Source of the DNA: Roseiarcus sp963835215
GTDB taxonomy: Bacteria; Pseudomonadota; Alphaproteobacteria; Rhizobiales; Beijerinckiaceae
NCBI GenBank assembly: GCA_963835215.1
Contig: CAWIES010000002.1
Span: 930,001-994,000 of the forward strand
Direction: 5' to 3'
DNA: 64,000 nucleotides
Below, piece after piece: positions 1-8,740 of the stretch. Every line of letters begins with the position of its first letter. Position 1 is the first letter of the stretch. A model generated the notes under the pieces. It saw only the letters and a program-made list of their open reading frames with translations, ran no database searches and was not told the origin of the DNA. Position numbers and translations under genes: made by a program.

Positions 1-672
<672 letters not shown>

Positions 673-698
673 GGGCGGGTGGCGCGCACGGAATCAAG

Positions 699-722
699 AA
701 GGGGAGCGATGCTCCCCTTTTT
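699..722 (+). terminator. Intrinsic terminator of rpoD
   Basis: A perfect stem (AAGGGGAGC pairing with GCTCCCCTT, loop GAT) runs directly into a T tract. It sits just downstream of the rpoD stop codon and fits a Rho-independent terminator. Confidence 0.85.
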
Positions 723-792
723 CATGTGCGCGCGATTGGCGCTCTTTTCCCCGTCGTGGCCGGGCGTTAGCGGCGCAAGGCTTAGCGCCGGA

Positions 793-1623
793 CTATTGCG
801 CGGGAAGCGCGGCGAGGGCGGAACGGTCGTCGAAGATAGCGCGGTCGTTGCGGTTGGCGACGTCGGGCTGGCGCGCCAGCGGCTTCATACCGATGTAGAT
901 CTCAGCCGGAGCGGCGTCGGCGGCCTTGGCCTCGGCGGGCTTGACCATGGCGGCGTCCAAACCGCTGACGGCGTGGAGCCCCTGATAGAGCGAGCCGACC
1001 AGCTCTTCATCGGCTCCGTCAATCTGCACGCCGACGCGCGGATGTGCGTTGGCGTTGAGCTGTCCGATGTTGTTGACCACGATGACATGGGCGTCGATCA
1101 GCGACTGGCGGATTTGTTCGGCGAGCGCGCCGCCCTCGAGATCGAAGCCATAGGACCATAGAGTCACCGAGCGACCCGAATAGGGCGCCAGCGCCGCGAC
1201 GACGTCGTGGGCCTGCTCGCCGGTCAATTGCCGCGGCTGAACCTGCTCGGCAAGCGACAGGTTCTTGCGCTGCAGTCTCGCCGCTTCGATGTTGAGGGTG
1301 GCGACGCGCTCGAGCGCCTCGGACGTGTCCTTGCGCGCCTGGGCGGCCTGCATCTCAAGGACCGAGGCGCGCCATTCGGACTGCGAGTCGCGAATGCCGG
1401 CCGCGCGCCATTGCAGGACCAGGAAGAAAATCGCGGCGCAGGCGCCGATCGCCGTGACGGCGCCGGCGGCGAGCAGGCCCGCCGAGGAGATCGAATACCA
1501 ATATTCCGCCCATCCCGACATGCTCGGCGAAGCAGGCGGAGACCAGGACACTTGCGGCGACCAGGGCGCTTGGCTTTGAATGGTCATGGCGATCACTTGT
1601 GCGAGAGTTGCGGGGTTGTTCAC
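793..1623 (-). CDS. Hypothetical single-pass membrane protein with coiled coil
   Basis: 276 residues from a GTG start whose GTGA overlaps the stop of the upstream TPR lipoprotein gene by four bases; an internal ATG at 1587 is the alternative. A proline-rich N-terminus is followed by one hydrophobic segment (about residues 48-70). Next comes a charged, coiled-coil-prone stretch (about 80-130, rich in Ala, Glu, Arg and Gln), then a compact alpha/beta-looking domain (about 135-225) and a polar tail. I do not recognise a family. The coupling to a TadD-like lipoprotein suggests an envelope role, possibly with pilus or secretion machinery, but no other tad gene is nearby. Confidence 0.7.
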   Translation of the reverse strand: MNNPATLAQVIAMTIQSQAPWSPQVSWSPPASPSMSGWAEYWYSISSAGLLAAGAVTAIGACAAIFFLVLQWRAAGIRDSQSEWRASVLEMQAAQARKDTSEALERVATLNIEAARLQRKNLSLAEQVQPRQLTGEQAHDVVAALAPYSGRSVTLWSYGFDLEGGALAEQIRQSLIDAHVIVVNNIGQLNANAHPRVGVQIDGADEELVGSLYQGLHAVSGLDAAMVKPAEAKAADAAPAEIYIGMKPLARQPDVANRNDRAIFDDRSALAALPAQ

Positions 1624-2402
1624 GATCCGGTGGGCTTGGCGGCGACCTGCTTGAGCGACTGCGGATTGGCTTGCGCGGCTTCGAGCAGGATATCCGTGCT
1701 GCTAAGCTTCTCGGCCTGCGTGTGCTTGCCTTCGAGCGAGAGGATCAGCGCGAGATTGTTGCGCACCCGCACGTCGGCGTCCGGGCTGGCCGCCGCTTCG
1801 CGCAGGGTCGCCTCGGCTTGCTTCAGGTCCTTGGTCAGCGCGTAGGACAGGCCAAGGTTGTTGAGAATGTTCGCTTCGCCCGGCGCGATCTTGAGCGCGG
1901 CGGAATAAAATTGCCGCGCGCCATCATGGTCGCCCATCAGGTCATCGACCGCGCCTTGCACCGACATGATTGTCCAGTCGGGGCGATCGTCGGGATAGGC
2001 GCGCGTCAGCACGTCTTTGGCCTGGCCCAGTTGGCCGGAGTCGGCGAGCGCCTTGCCATAGGCGCCGAGCACTTCGTAGTCCTGCGGCGACTTGACCGCC
2101 GCCGCTCGCATGACCGCCGCCGCTTCGCTGTAGCGCGTCATTGCGCGCAGGCCCTTGGCGTAATTGATCGAAGCGGTCTTTTCGCCGGGGTCCGCGTCGT
2201 ATTTCTTGCCCCACTCGTCCGTGTAAGTGCGCATCTGGGCTTCGTCGCCTGACGGCGCCGCGATCGCCGGCGCCGCGACCGGGTCGGTTAGGCCCAAAGT
2301 TTGCTCGCAGCCCGCAAGCGGCGCTGCCCCAGCGGCAAGCGCGACAAGGGTGATGCGGCTGAGCCAATTCCGTATATGGTTGACGCTGGTGACAGGCAAC
2401 AT
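1620..2402 (-). CDS. TPR-repeat lipoprotein, TadD-like
   Basis: About 260 residues from the ATG at 2402; in-frame ATGs further upstream (2423, 2429) give longer forms. A basic N-terminus and hydrophobic segment lead into a lipobox (LAGC), so the protein is probably a lipid-anchored envelope protein. Tetratricopeptide repeats follow, with recognisable helices such as YGKALADSGQLGQAKDVL and NILNNLGLSYALTKDLKQAE. TadD is the TPR lipoprotein that helps assemble the secretin of Flp/Tad pili. The resemblance is architectural and the rest of the tad cluster is not in this window, so the specific role is inferred. It is the first gene of a two-gene unit. Confidence 0.75.
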   Translation of the reverse strand: MLPVTSVNHIRNWLSRITLVALAAGAAPLAGCEQTLGLTDPVAAPAIAAPSGDEAQMRTYTDEWGKKYDADPGEKTASINYAKGLRAMTRYSEAAAVMRAAAVKSPQDYEVLGAYGKALADSGQLGQAKDVLTRAYPDDRPDWTIMSVQGAVDDLMGDHDGARQFYSAALKIAPGEANILNNLGLSYALTKDLKQAEATLREAAASPDADVRVRNNLALILSLEGKHTQAEKLSSTDILLEAAQANPQSLKQVAAKPTGS

Positions 2403-2587
2403 GGTAACACTCGTTAACGGCATTTCCATAAGAGACGATAAGCTTACTCCTTGAGAGAAGCGCAAATAATACTGCCAAAATTTTATTGATATTCGCGTAC
2501 TACTGAACTCTGCTTAAGTTCAGTACAATTGCGCGGAAACAATTGAGCCGCCGTCAATCGCCAATCGCCGGGCGCGGTCGGCGCAGC

Positions 2588-4210
2588 TCAGCTATGAAGG
2601 CCTGGCGCCTCGTGGCCGGTGCGCGCCACATATTCAGTGTAGCCGCCGGCATAGCGGTGAATGCCCTCGGGCGTCAGCTCCAGCACGCGATTGGACAGCG
2701 CGGCGAGAAAGCGCCGGTCGTGCGAGACGAACAGCATCGCGCCTTCGTATTGCGACAGCGCCGCGATCAGCATTTCCTTGGTCATCAGGTCGAGATGGTT
2801 GGTCGGCTCGTCGAGCACGAGGAAGTTCGGCGGGTCGTAAAGCATCTGCGCCATCACCAGGCGCGCCTTCTCGCCGCCCGACAGCACGCGGCATTTCTTC
2901 TCGACGTCGTCGCCGGAAAAGCCGAAGCAGCCGGCGAGCGAGCGCAGCGAACCCTGGCCCGCCTGGGGAAACGCGTCTTCCAGCGACTGGAACACGGTGC
3001 GCTCGCCGTCGAGCAGGTCCATTGCGTGCTGCGCGAAATAGCCCATCTTGACGCTGGCGCCGATGGCGATGTCGCCCTCGTCCGGCTTGGCCGCGCCCGC
3101 GATCAGCTTCAGCAAGGTCGATTTGCCCGCGCCATTGACGCCCATGACGCACCAGCGTTCCTTGCGGCGCACCTGGAAGTCGAGCGCCTCGTAAATGCTG
3201 CGCGCGCCGTATCGCTTGCCGACCGCCGTCAGGCTCGCGACGTCCTCGCCGCTGCGCGGCGCGGGGGGAAATTCGAACAGGATGGTCTGGCGGCGGCGCG
3301 GGGGCTCGACTCGCTCGATCTTGTCGAGCTTCTTGACGCGGCTCTGCACCTGCGCCGCATGAGAGGCGCGCGCCTTGAAGCGCTCGATGAACTTGATCTC
3401 CTTGGCGAGCATCGCCTGCTGGCGCTCGAACTGGGCCTGTTGCTGTTTCTCGCCCTGCGCGCGCTGCTGCTCATAGAATTCATAGTCGCCCGAATAGCTG
3501 GTCAGCGAGCCGCCGTCGATTTCGACGATCTTGTTGACGATGCGGTTCATGAACTCGCGGTCGTGCGAGGTCATCAGCAGCGCGCCGTCGTAGCCCTTGA
3601 GGAACGACTCCAGCCAGATCAGGCTTTCGAGATCGAGATGGTTGCTTGGTTCGTCGAGCAACATCGCGTCGGGGCGCATCAGCAGGATGCGGGCGAGCGC
3701 GACGCGCATCTTCCAGCCGCCCGACAGCTTGGCGACATCGCCGTCCATCATCTCCTCGGTGAAGCTGAGACCAGCGAGCACTTCGCGCGCCTTCCCTTCG
3801 AGCGCATAGCCGCCGAGCTCTTCGAAGCGATGCTGCGCTTCGCCGTAACGCTCGATGATCGCCTCCATCTCGTCAGCTTTCGCCGGATCGGCCATAGCGG
3901 CTTCGAGCTCGGCGAGTTCGGCCGCCACCGCGCTCACCGGGCCGGCGCCATCCATCACCTCAGCGACGGCGCTGCGTCCCGCCATCTCGCCGACGTCCTG
4001 GCTGAAGTAGCCAATGATGAGGCCGCGTTCGGTCGACACCTGGCCTTCGTCCGGCTGCTCCTCGCCGCTGATCATGCGGAACAGCGTCGTCTTGCCCGCC
4101 CCGTTGGGACCGACAAGGCCGACCTTCTCCCCCTTCTGGATCGTCGCCGAGGCTTCGATGAACAGGAGGTGCTGGCCGTTTTGCTTGGAGATGTTTTCAA
4201 GACGAATCAT
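2588..4210 (-). CDS. ABC-F family ATPase (YbiT/Uup class)
   Basis: 540 residues with two tandem ABC ATPase domains and no membrane segments, the ABC-F layout. Domain 1 has Walker A GPNGAGKTT (about residue 34), signature LSGGWKMR and Walker B MLLDEPSNHLD. Domain 2 has GVNGAGKST, signature LSGGEKAR and LVLDEPTNHLD. The charged linker between them (about 240-300, rich in Gln, Lys and Arg) corresponds to the P-site tRNA interaction motif. ABC-F proteins act on ribosomes, relieving stalled states or conferring antibiotic resistance; the exact subfamily is not certain. The gene is monocistronic, with free space on both sides. Confidence 0.93.
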   Translation of the reverse strand: MIRLENISKQNGQHLLFIEASATIQKGEKVGLVGPNGAGKTTLFRMISGEEQPDEGQVSTERGLIIGYFSQDVGEMAGRSAVAEVMDGAGPVSAVAAELAELEAAMADPAKADEMEAIIERYGEAQHRFEELGGYALEGKAREVLAGLSFTEEMMDGDVAKLSGGWKMRVALARILLMRPDAMLLDEPSNHLDLESLIWLESFLKGYDGALLMTSHDREFMNRIVNKIVEIDGGSLTSYSGDYEFYEQQRAQGEKQQQAQFERQQAMLAKEIKFIERFKARASHAAQVQSRVKKLDKIERVEPPRRRQTILFEFPPAPRSGEDVASLTAVGKRYGARSIYEALDFQVRRKERWCVMGVNGAGKSTLLKLIAGAAKPDEGDIAIGASVKMGYFAQHAMDLLDGERTVFQSLEDAFPQAGQGSLRSLAGCFGFSGDDVEKKCRVLSGGEKARLVMAQMLYDPPNFLVLDEPTNHLDLMTKEMLIAALSQYEGAMLFVSHDRRFLAALSNRVLELTPEGIHRYAGGYTEYVARTGHEAPGLHS

Positions 4211-4354
4211 GCGCGCGGGCCCGAAAAAATTTGTCTAGCCCTTATGCGATACGGCGCGTCGGTGAAAGAGCGATTGGTCTTTCTCGCGAATTCGCGCCGC
4301 CGTCGTCAGACGGCGGGCGCGATGAGGTTAGTCGGGCCGGCGGGGTCGGCCCAA

Positions 4355-5101
4355 TCAGCGCTGTCCGCCCGAGACGGTGATCCGTTCGCCAGTCACCCAG
4401 GCCGAGCGCTCGGACGCCAGGAAGGCGGCGATCTGGGCGATGTCGTCCGGGCGACCGATGCGCCCCATCGGCAGGCCGGCGCCGATCGCCGTTGCGGCGC
4501 TCTCGTCGACTCCCAGTGACGCCAGGCCTTCAGTCGCCGTCATACCCGGCGCGACAACGTTGACGCGAATTTTGCGCCCCGCCAGTTCCATGGCGAGCGC
4601 CTTGGTCACGGCGTCGACGGCGCTCTTGGAGGCGGAGTAGACGACGGAGTTTGGGACCGGATTGACGCTCGCGATCGAGCTGAGATTGATGACGCTGCCG
4701 CCATCGCCGCCGAAGTAAGGCAGCGCTTCGCGAGTGGCCAGGATCGCGCCGAGGACGTTGGTGTCGAACTGCCTGTGGAAGCTCGCCTCGGTCACCTGCT
4801 CGAGGGGGGCGAATTCGAAAACGCCGGCATTGTTGACAAGGACATCGAGCCTGCCGAACGCACTCTTCGCCGCTTCGAACAGGCGCTTCAGGTCGGCGCT
4901 TTTCGCCACGTCGGCCTGAACGGCAATCGCCTTGCCGCCGGCCCCGAGGATCGCCGCGACCACCTCGTCCGCGCCGCCTTTGCTCGAAGCGTAGTTGACG
5001 ACGACTGCGGCTCCATCGGCGGCGAGCCGCTTGGCGATCTGCGCACCAATTCCCTTCGAAGCGCCGGTGACGACGGCGACCTTTCCGCTCAGTTCTTTCA
5101 T
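4355..5101 (-). CDS. SDR family oxidoreductase (FabG-like)
   Basis: 248 residues from the ATG at 5101, chosen because GGAG lies seven bases upstream; an ATG at 5107 overlaps that ribosome-binding site. Classical short-chain dehydrogenase features are visible. They are the nucleotide-binding TGASKGIG near the N-terminus, NNAG in the middle, the catalytic Ser in INLSSIAS, the YSASK Tyr/Lys pair, and a C-terminal SAWVTGERITVSGG. It should reduce or oxidise a carbonyl/alcohol with NAD(P)(H); the substrate is unknown. It lies divergently from a LysR regulator, the usual arrangement for a regulated SDR. Confidence 0.93.
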   Translation of the reverse strand: MKELSGKVAVVTGASKGIGAQIAKRLAADGAAVVVNYASSKGGADEVVAAILGAGGKAIAVQADVAKSADLKRLFEAAKSAFGRLDVLVNNAGVFEFAPLEQVTEASFHRQFDTNVLGAILATREALPYFGGDGGSVINLSSIASVNPVPNSVVYSASKSAVDAVTKALAMELAGRKIRVNVVAPGMTATEGLASLGVDESAATAIGAGLPMGRIGRPDDIAQIAAFLASERSAWVTGERITVSGGQR

Positions 5102-5220
5102 AGTCATTCTCCGTCGAACCCGGTGGAGCGCCGGGATGGCCGCTCCATCGGCCACAGAGATAATTGATGCTTTGGAAGGCGGTATTGTCGCCTCATCTAT
5201 AACATATATAATCTCAATGC
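5102..5220. promoter_or_regulatory. Divergent SDR/LysR intergenic control region
   Basis: 119 bases separate the two divergent start codons. The part next to the LysR start (about 5195-5225) is strikingly AT-rich for this genome, with TATAACATATATAATC. That matches the expected place for promoter elements and a LysR-type binding site. No clean T-N11-A palindrome could be assigned with confidence. Confidence 0.4.
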
Positions 5221-6111
5221 ATGAATGATCGTCTTAACCAACTGTCGCTCTTTGTCCGGACGGTCGAGACGGGGAGTTTCTCGAAAACCGCGCGCGAATT
5301 TGGGCTGTCCCAACCCGCCGTCTCGCGGGCCGTCGCGGCGCTGGAAACCCGGCTCGGCGTCACCTTGCTTCACCGAACGACGCGCCGGGTCGTCGCGAGC
5401 GATATTGGCCAGGCGCTGGCGCTGAGCGCTCGCGAGGCGCTTGCGGCGGTCGATGACGCCGAGAACGCCGTGCGTGGAGCGGACCGATTGTCGGGGGTTC
5501 TGCGGGTCAGCTTGCCGACCGCGTTCGGGGTGCGACAAGTCATCCCCCGCCTTCCCAGCTTCCTGGCGCTGCAGCCGGACCTGCGAGTCGAATTGTTGAT
5601 GTCGGATCGCTTCGACGATCTCGTCGCCGAAGGCGTGGATCTCGCGCTCCGTTTGGGCAATCAGCCCGATTCCCCCTTTCTGACGCGCAAGCTGGCGAGC
5701 TCGCCGCGGGCCGTTGTCGCGTCGCCCGACTATCTGCAACGCCGAGGCGTTCCGCTCGCCGTCGCGGATCTGGCGAACCACGACTGCCTGGGCGGCCCCG
5801 GCGATTCCGATCACCCGGTCTGGACGTTTCGGCGCGCCGGCAAGCCGGAGACGGCGTCGGTCGATGTTCGCATCCGCACTGGCTCAGGCGCCGGCTTGGT
5901 CGCTTGCGCCGTCGCAGGTCTCGGCGTCGCCATCGCCTCGCTCTGGATGTGCGGCCAGGAGTTGCGCGAGGGCCGGCTCGCGCGAATTCTCGACGATTGC
6001 TTGGTCGAGCCGATCGACGCCTATGTCGTGTTTTCGTCCGGCCAGCGCCCGTCACGCAAGGCGCGCGCATTCAGCGACTACCTTTCGGCGGCGCTCAACG
6101 CCAAGCCGTGA
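5221..6111 (+). CDS. LysR family transcriptional regulator
   Basis: 296 residues. The N-terminal winged helix-turn-helix is typical (GSFSKTAREFGLSQPAVSRA, residues about 19-38), followed by LETRLGVTLLHRTTR. The rest is the periplasmic-binding-protein-like effector domain. LysR regulators generally control the divergent neighbour and themselves, so the SDR gene at 4355-5101 is the likely target. The effector is unknown. The subgroup resembles the CrgA/DsdC-type regulators often paired with redox enzymes. Confidence 0.95.
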   Translation: MNDRLNQLSLFVRTVETGSFSKTAREFGLSQPAVSRAVAALETRLGVTLLHRTTRRVVASDIGQALALSAREALAAVDDAENAVRGADRLSGVLRVSLPTAFGVRQVIPRLPSFLALQPDLRVELLMSDRFDDLVAEGVDLALRLGNQPDSPFLTRKLASSPRAVVASPDYLQRRGVPLAVADLANHDCLGGPGDSDHPVWTFRRAGKPETASVDVRIRTGSGAGLVACAVAGLGVAIASLWMCGQELREGRLARILDDCLVEPIDAYVVFSSGQRPSRKARAFSDYLSAALNAKP

Positions 6112-6123
6112 GCCTCGCCGCCG

Positions 6124-7866
6124 TTAGTCCTCGAACCGCTCGCCGATGCCGAGCGCGCTTTGCGGCGCGATCGACGCGTCGGGCGCCTGGGCCGGACCGC
6201 CGGAGTCGCGGAAGCGATTGACGATCGGATAGCGGCGGTCGCGGCCGAAGTTCTTCGGCCCGACCTTCACGCCCGGCGCCGACTGGCGGCGCTTGTATTC
6301 GGCGAGATAGAGCAGCCGCTCCACCCTGCGTACGGTGTCGCGATCATAGCCGTCGGCGACGATGTCGGCGACGCGCATTTCCTTCTCGACTAGTCGCAGC
6401 AGGATGCCATCGAGAACCGGATAGGGCGGCAGCGAATCCTCGTCCTTCTGGTCCTCGCGCAATTCGGCCGAGGGCGGGCGGGCGATGATCGCGGGGGGAA
6501 TGACGATTCCATCGGGCCCGCGGGCGCCGATCGGCCTCCAGCGGTTGCGCAAGGCTGAGAGACGGAACACCTCCATCTTGTAGAGGTCCTTGATCGGATT
6601 GAAACCGCCGTTCATGTCGCCGTAGAGCGTCGCGTAGCCGACCGACATTTCCGACTTGTTGCCGGTCGTCACCACCATCGAACCGAACTTGTTGGAGATC
6701 GACATCAGGATCAGGCCGCGGGCGCGGCTCTGGACGTTCTCTTCGGTGATGTCGCGCGCCCGGCCGGTGAACATTGGCGCCAGCGTGTGCTCAGCGCCTT
6801 CGACGACTTCGGCGATTGGCGCGATGTCGTAGCGCACGCCGAGCGCCTGTGCGCACGCCGCCGCATCGCGCAGCGAGATGTCAGACGTGAAGCGATAGGG
6901 CAGCATCACCGCATGGACGCGTTCGGCGCCGAGCGCGTCGACCGCCATCGCCGCGCATAAAGCAGAATCGATGCCGCCCGAGAGGCCGAGGACGACGCCG
7001 GGAAAGCGGTTGTTGTCGACGTAGTCGCGCAGGCCCATGACGCAGGCGGCGTAATCGGCCTCGTCGCCCTGTTCGACTGTCTCGTTCGGCGCCTCGATGC
7101 AGCGCCAACCGCCGGCGCCGCGCGTCCACACGGTGCGCGCGACGCAAGCGCGGAAGGCGGGAAGCTGGGCCGCGAGCGCGCCGTCGGAATTGACGATGAA
7201 GGAAGCGCCCTCGAACGCCAGCTCGTCCTGGCCGCCAACCTGGTTGAGATAGACCAGCGGCAGGCCGCTCTCGGCGACGCGCGCGCGCGCAATGCTCAGG
7301 CGCAGCGCGAGCTTGTCGCGCTCGTACGGCGAGGCGTTGGGGACGAGCAGCATTTCGCCGCCGGTCTCGGCGATGCATTCGACGGGACCCGGTTGCCAGA
7401 CGTCCTCGCAGATCGGCACGCCGACGCGCACGCCGGAAAACACCAATGGCCCGGGATCGGGGCCGGGACGGAAGACACGCTTCTCGTCGAACACGCCGTA
7501 ATTGGGCAGATCGACCTTGAAGCGCACCGAAGCGATGCGCCCCTCCGTCAGCAGCGCCGCCGCATTGTAGAGCGCGCCGCCTTCCGTCCAGGGCAAGCCG
7601 ACGAGAACGGCGGGCCCGCCGTCGGCAGTCTCGCGCGCCAGCGTCTCGCAGGCGGCGCGGCAGGCTTCCTGGAAGGCCGGCTTGAGCACCAGGTCCTCGG
7701 GCGGATAGCCGGAGAGATAGAGTTCAGGCGCCATGACGAGATCGGCGCCGAAGCCGGCCGCCTCGGCGCGCGCCGCGCGCAAGCGCTGCAAATTGCCGTC
7801 GATGTCGCCGACGATCGCAGGAATTTGCGCGAGTGCGATGACGAGGCGATTGGCGGGAGCGGGCAT
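6124..7866 (-). CDS. nadE: Glutamine-dependent NAD(+) synthetase
   Basis: 580 residues from the ATG at 7866; a second in-frame start nine bases upstream is less likely. The N-terminal half is a carbon-nitrogen hydrolase (glutaminase) domain with the Glu-Lys-Cys triad: E in MAPELYLSGYPPEDLV, K in RFKVDLPNYG and C in VPICEDVW. The C-terminal half is an ATP-pyrophosphatase synthetase domain with the P-loop LSGGIDSALC and the later TTGNKSEMSVGY motif. The enzyme makes NAD from nicotinic acid adenine dinucleotide, taking ammonia from glutamine. Size and domain order match the two-domain bacterial family. It runs as a single gene. Confidence 0.97.
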   Translation of the reverse strand: MPAPANRLVIALAQIPAIVGDIDGNLQRLRAARAEAAGFGADLVMAPELYLSGYPPEDLVLKPAFQEACRAACETLARETADGGPAVLVGLPWTEGGALYNAAALLTEGRIASVRFKVDLPNYGVFDEKRVFRPGPDPGPLVFSGVRVGVPICEDVWQPGPVECIAETGGEMLLVPNASPYERDKLALRLSIARARVAESGLPLVYLNQVGGQDELAFEGASFIVNSDGALAAQLPAFRACVARTVWTRGAGGWRCIEAPNETVEQGDEADYAACVMGLRDYVDNNRFPGVVLGLSGGIDSALCAAMAVDALGAERVHAVMLPYRFTSDISLRDAAACAQALGVRYDIAPIAEVVEGAEHTLAPMFTGRARDITEENVQSRARGLILMSISNKFGSMVVTTGNKSEMSVGYATLYGDMNGGFNPIKDLYKMEVFRLSALRNRWRPIGARGPDGIVIPPAIIARPPSAELREDQKDEDSLPPYPVLDGILLRLVEKEMRVADIVADGYDRDTVRRVERLLYLAEYKRRQSAPGVKVGPKNFGRDRRYPIVNRFRDSGGPAQAPDASIAPQSALGIGERFED

Positions 7867-7929
7867 GGGGCGCATTTAGCGCAAGGCCGGCGCGGGGCGC
7901 AAATCAGCCGCTTCTCGCTTGATGCTCGC

Positions 7930-8364
7930 CTAAAGCTCGTCGATCCGCACCACCTCGACCCGATGGCTGGAGTGGAAACGGCGATCGGCGGTGAGGAAGA
8001 CTTCGCACCGCGTTTCGACAGCAGTGAGAAAGTGAATGGCGTCGACCAGCTTCAACGCTTTCTCCGCCGCGATCTTGGCCGCTGCTTTGACGAGCGCCCC
8101 GTCAACCGGCGCGACGTCGAACAAGGCGATCGTGTAGAAGATCTCGTTATACGTTTCCTCGAGCGCGGCGTTTTGTAACTTGTAAGCGCCATGGAGGCAT
8201 TCGGCGATGCCGATCTCACTAACGATGATCGCCGCCTTCGCATCGATCGCCCAGGCGATGACCTCGCCCACTTTCTTTTGCAATGCGTCGGAGCGCTCAA
8301 CGAAATAGATCAGGGCGTTCGAATCGAGATAGATTCGCGAGGCTGATCGAATGACCTCATTCAT
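7930..8364 (-). CDS. PIN domain ribonuclease toxin (VapC-like)
   Basis: 144 residues from the ATG at 8364. PIN acidic positions are visible: D in YLDSNALIYFVE at the N-terminus, E in VSEIGIAECLHG, D in KLVDAIHFLTA and D in FLTADRRF at the C-terminus. PIN toxins cleave RNA, usually tRNA or rRNA, using bound Mg2+/Mn2+. The start overlaps the end of the antitoxin gene by eight bases, so the two are translationally coupled with the antitoxin first, the standard type II order. The RNA target cannot be read from sequence. Confidence 0.9.
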   Translation of the reverse strand: MNEVIRSASRIYLDSNALIYFVERSDALQKKVGEVIAWAIDAKAAIIVSEIGIAECLHGAYKLQNAALEETYNEIFYTIALFDVAPVDGALVKAAAKIAAEKALKLVDAIHFLTAVETRCEVFLTADRRFHSSHRVEVVRIDEL

Positions 8365-8653
8365 TGCCGCGGAACGCACGGCTACGCGCCGCGAGCCGCG
8401 CCGAAGTCTGCGGGCCAACGAGGCTCGGCCCGACGCCGCCAACTTCGAGCAGCCGCGCGAGCCGCGCTTTCCGGTCGGCCTCGGTGGGGGCGCCGAGCTC
8501 GGCCCGCAATTCGGGAATGGCGCGCGCCCGATCGATCGAGATCGTGACCAGGGTAGGCCGGCCGTGCGCGGTGTGGACGACCAACTCGCGCCGCGCGGTC
8601 TCAGCGAACGCGCCGTAGCGATCCTTAATCTCTTTGGAAGACATGACTTTCAC
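8357..8653 (-). CDS. Phd/YefM-type antitoxin
   Basis: 98 residues. The N-terminal segment MSSKEIKDRYGAFAETA, followed by VVHTAHGRPTLVTISID, matches the Phd/YefM fold, in which a short beta-alpha unit binds operator DNA. The C-terminal part (after about residue 55) is charged and Ala/Arg-rich, the usual toxin-wrapping region. It precedes the PIN toxin gene and overlaps it. A Phd-family antitoxin paired with a PIN toxin is a known but less common combination than VapB. Antitoxin-toxin complexes normally autorepress their promoter, which would lie in 8654-8740. Confidence 0.8.
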   Translation of the reverse strand: MKVMSSKEIKDRYGAFAETARRELVVHTAHGRPTLVTISIDRARAIPELRAELGAPTEADRKARLARLLEVGGVGPSLVGPQTSARLAARSRAFRGNE

Positions 8654-8740
8654 GGCGCTTCACCTGGGCAGTCGAGCTATTAGGTCCATTATAGCTCGAA
8701 AGCGACCAGAGTCCAAGCCGTGCGTGCGGCAGGAGTACGC

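Noticed and set aside
2543..4519. A 658-codon plus-strand frame over the ABC-F gene
   Set aside because: Antisense shadow of the ABC-F ATPase; no recognisable domain.
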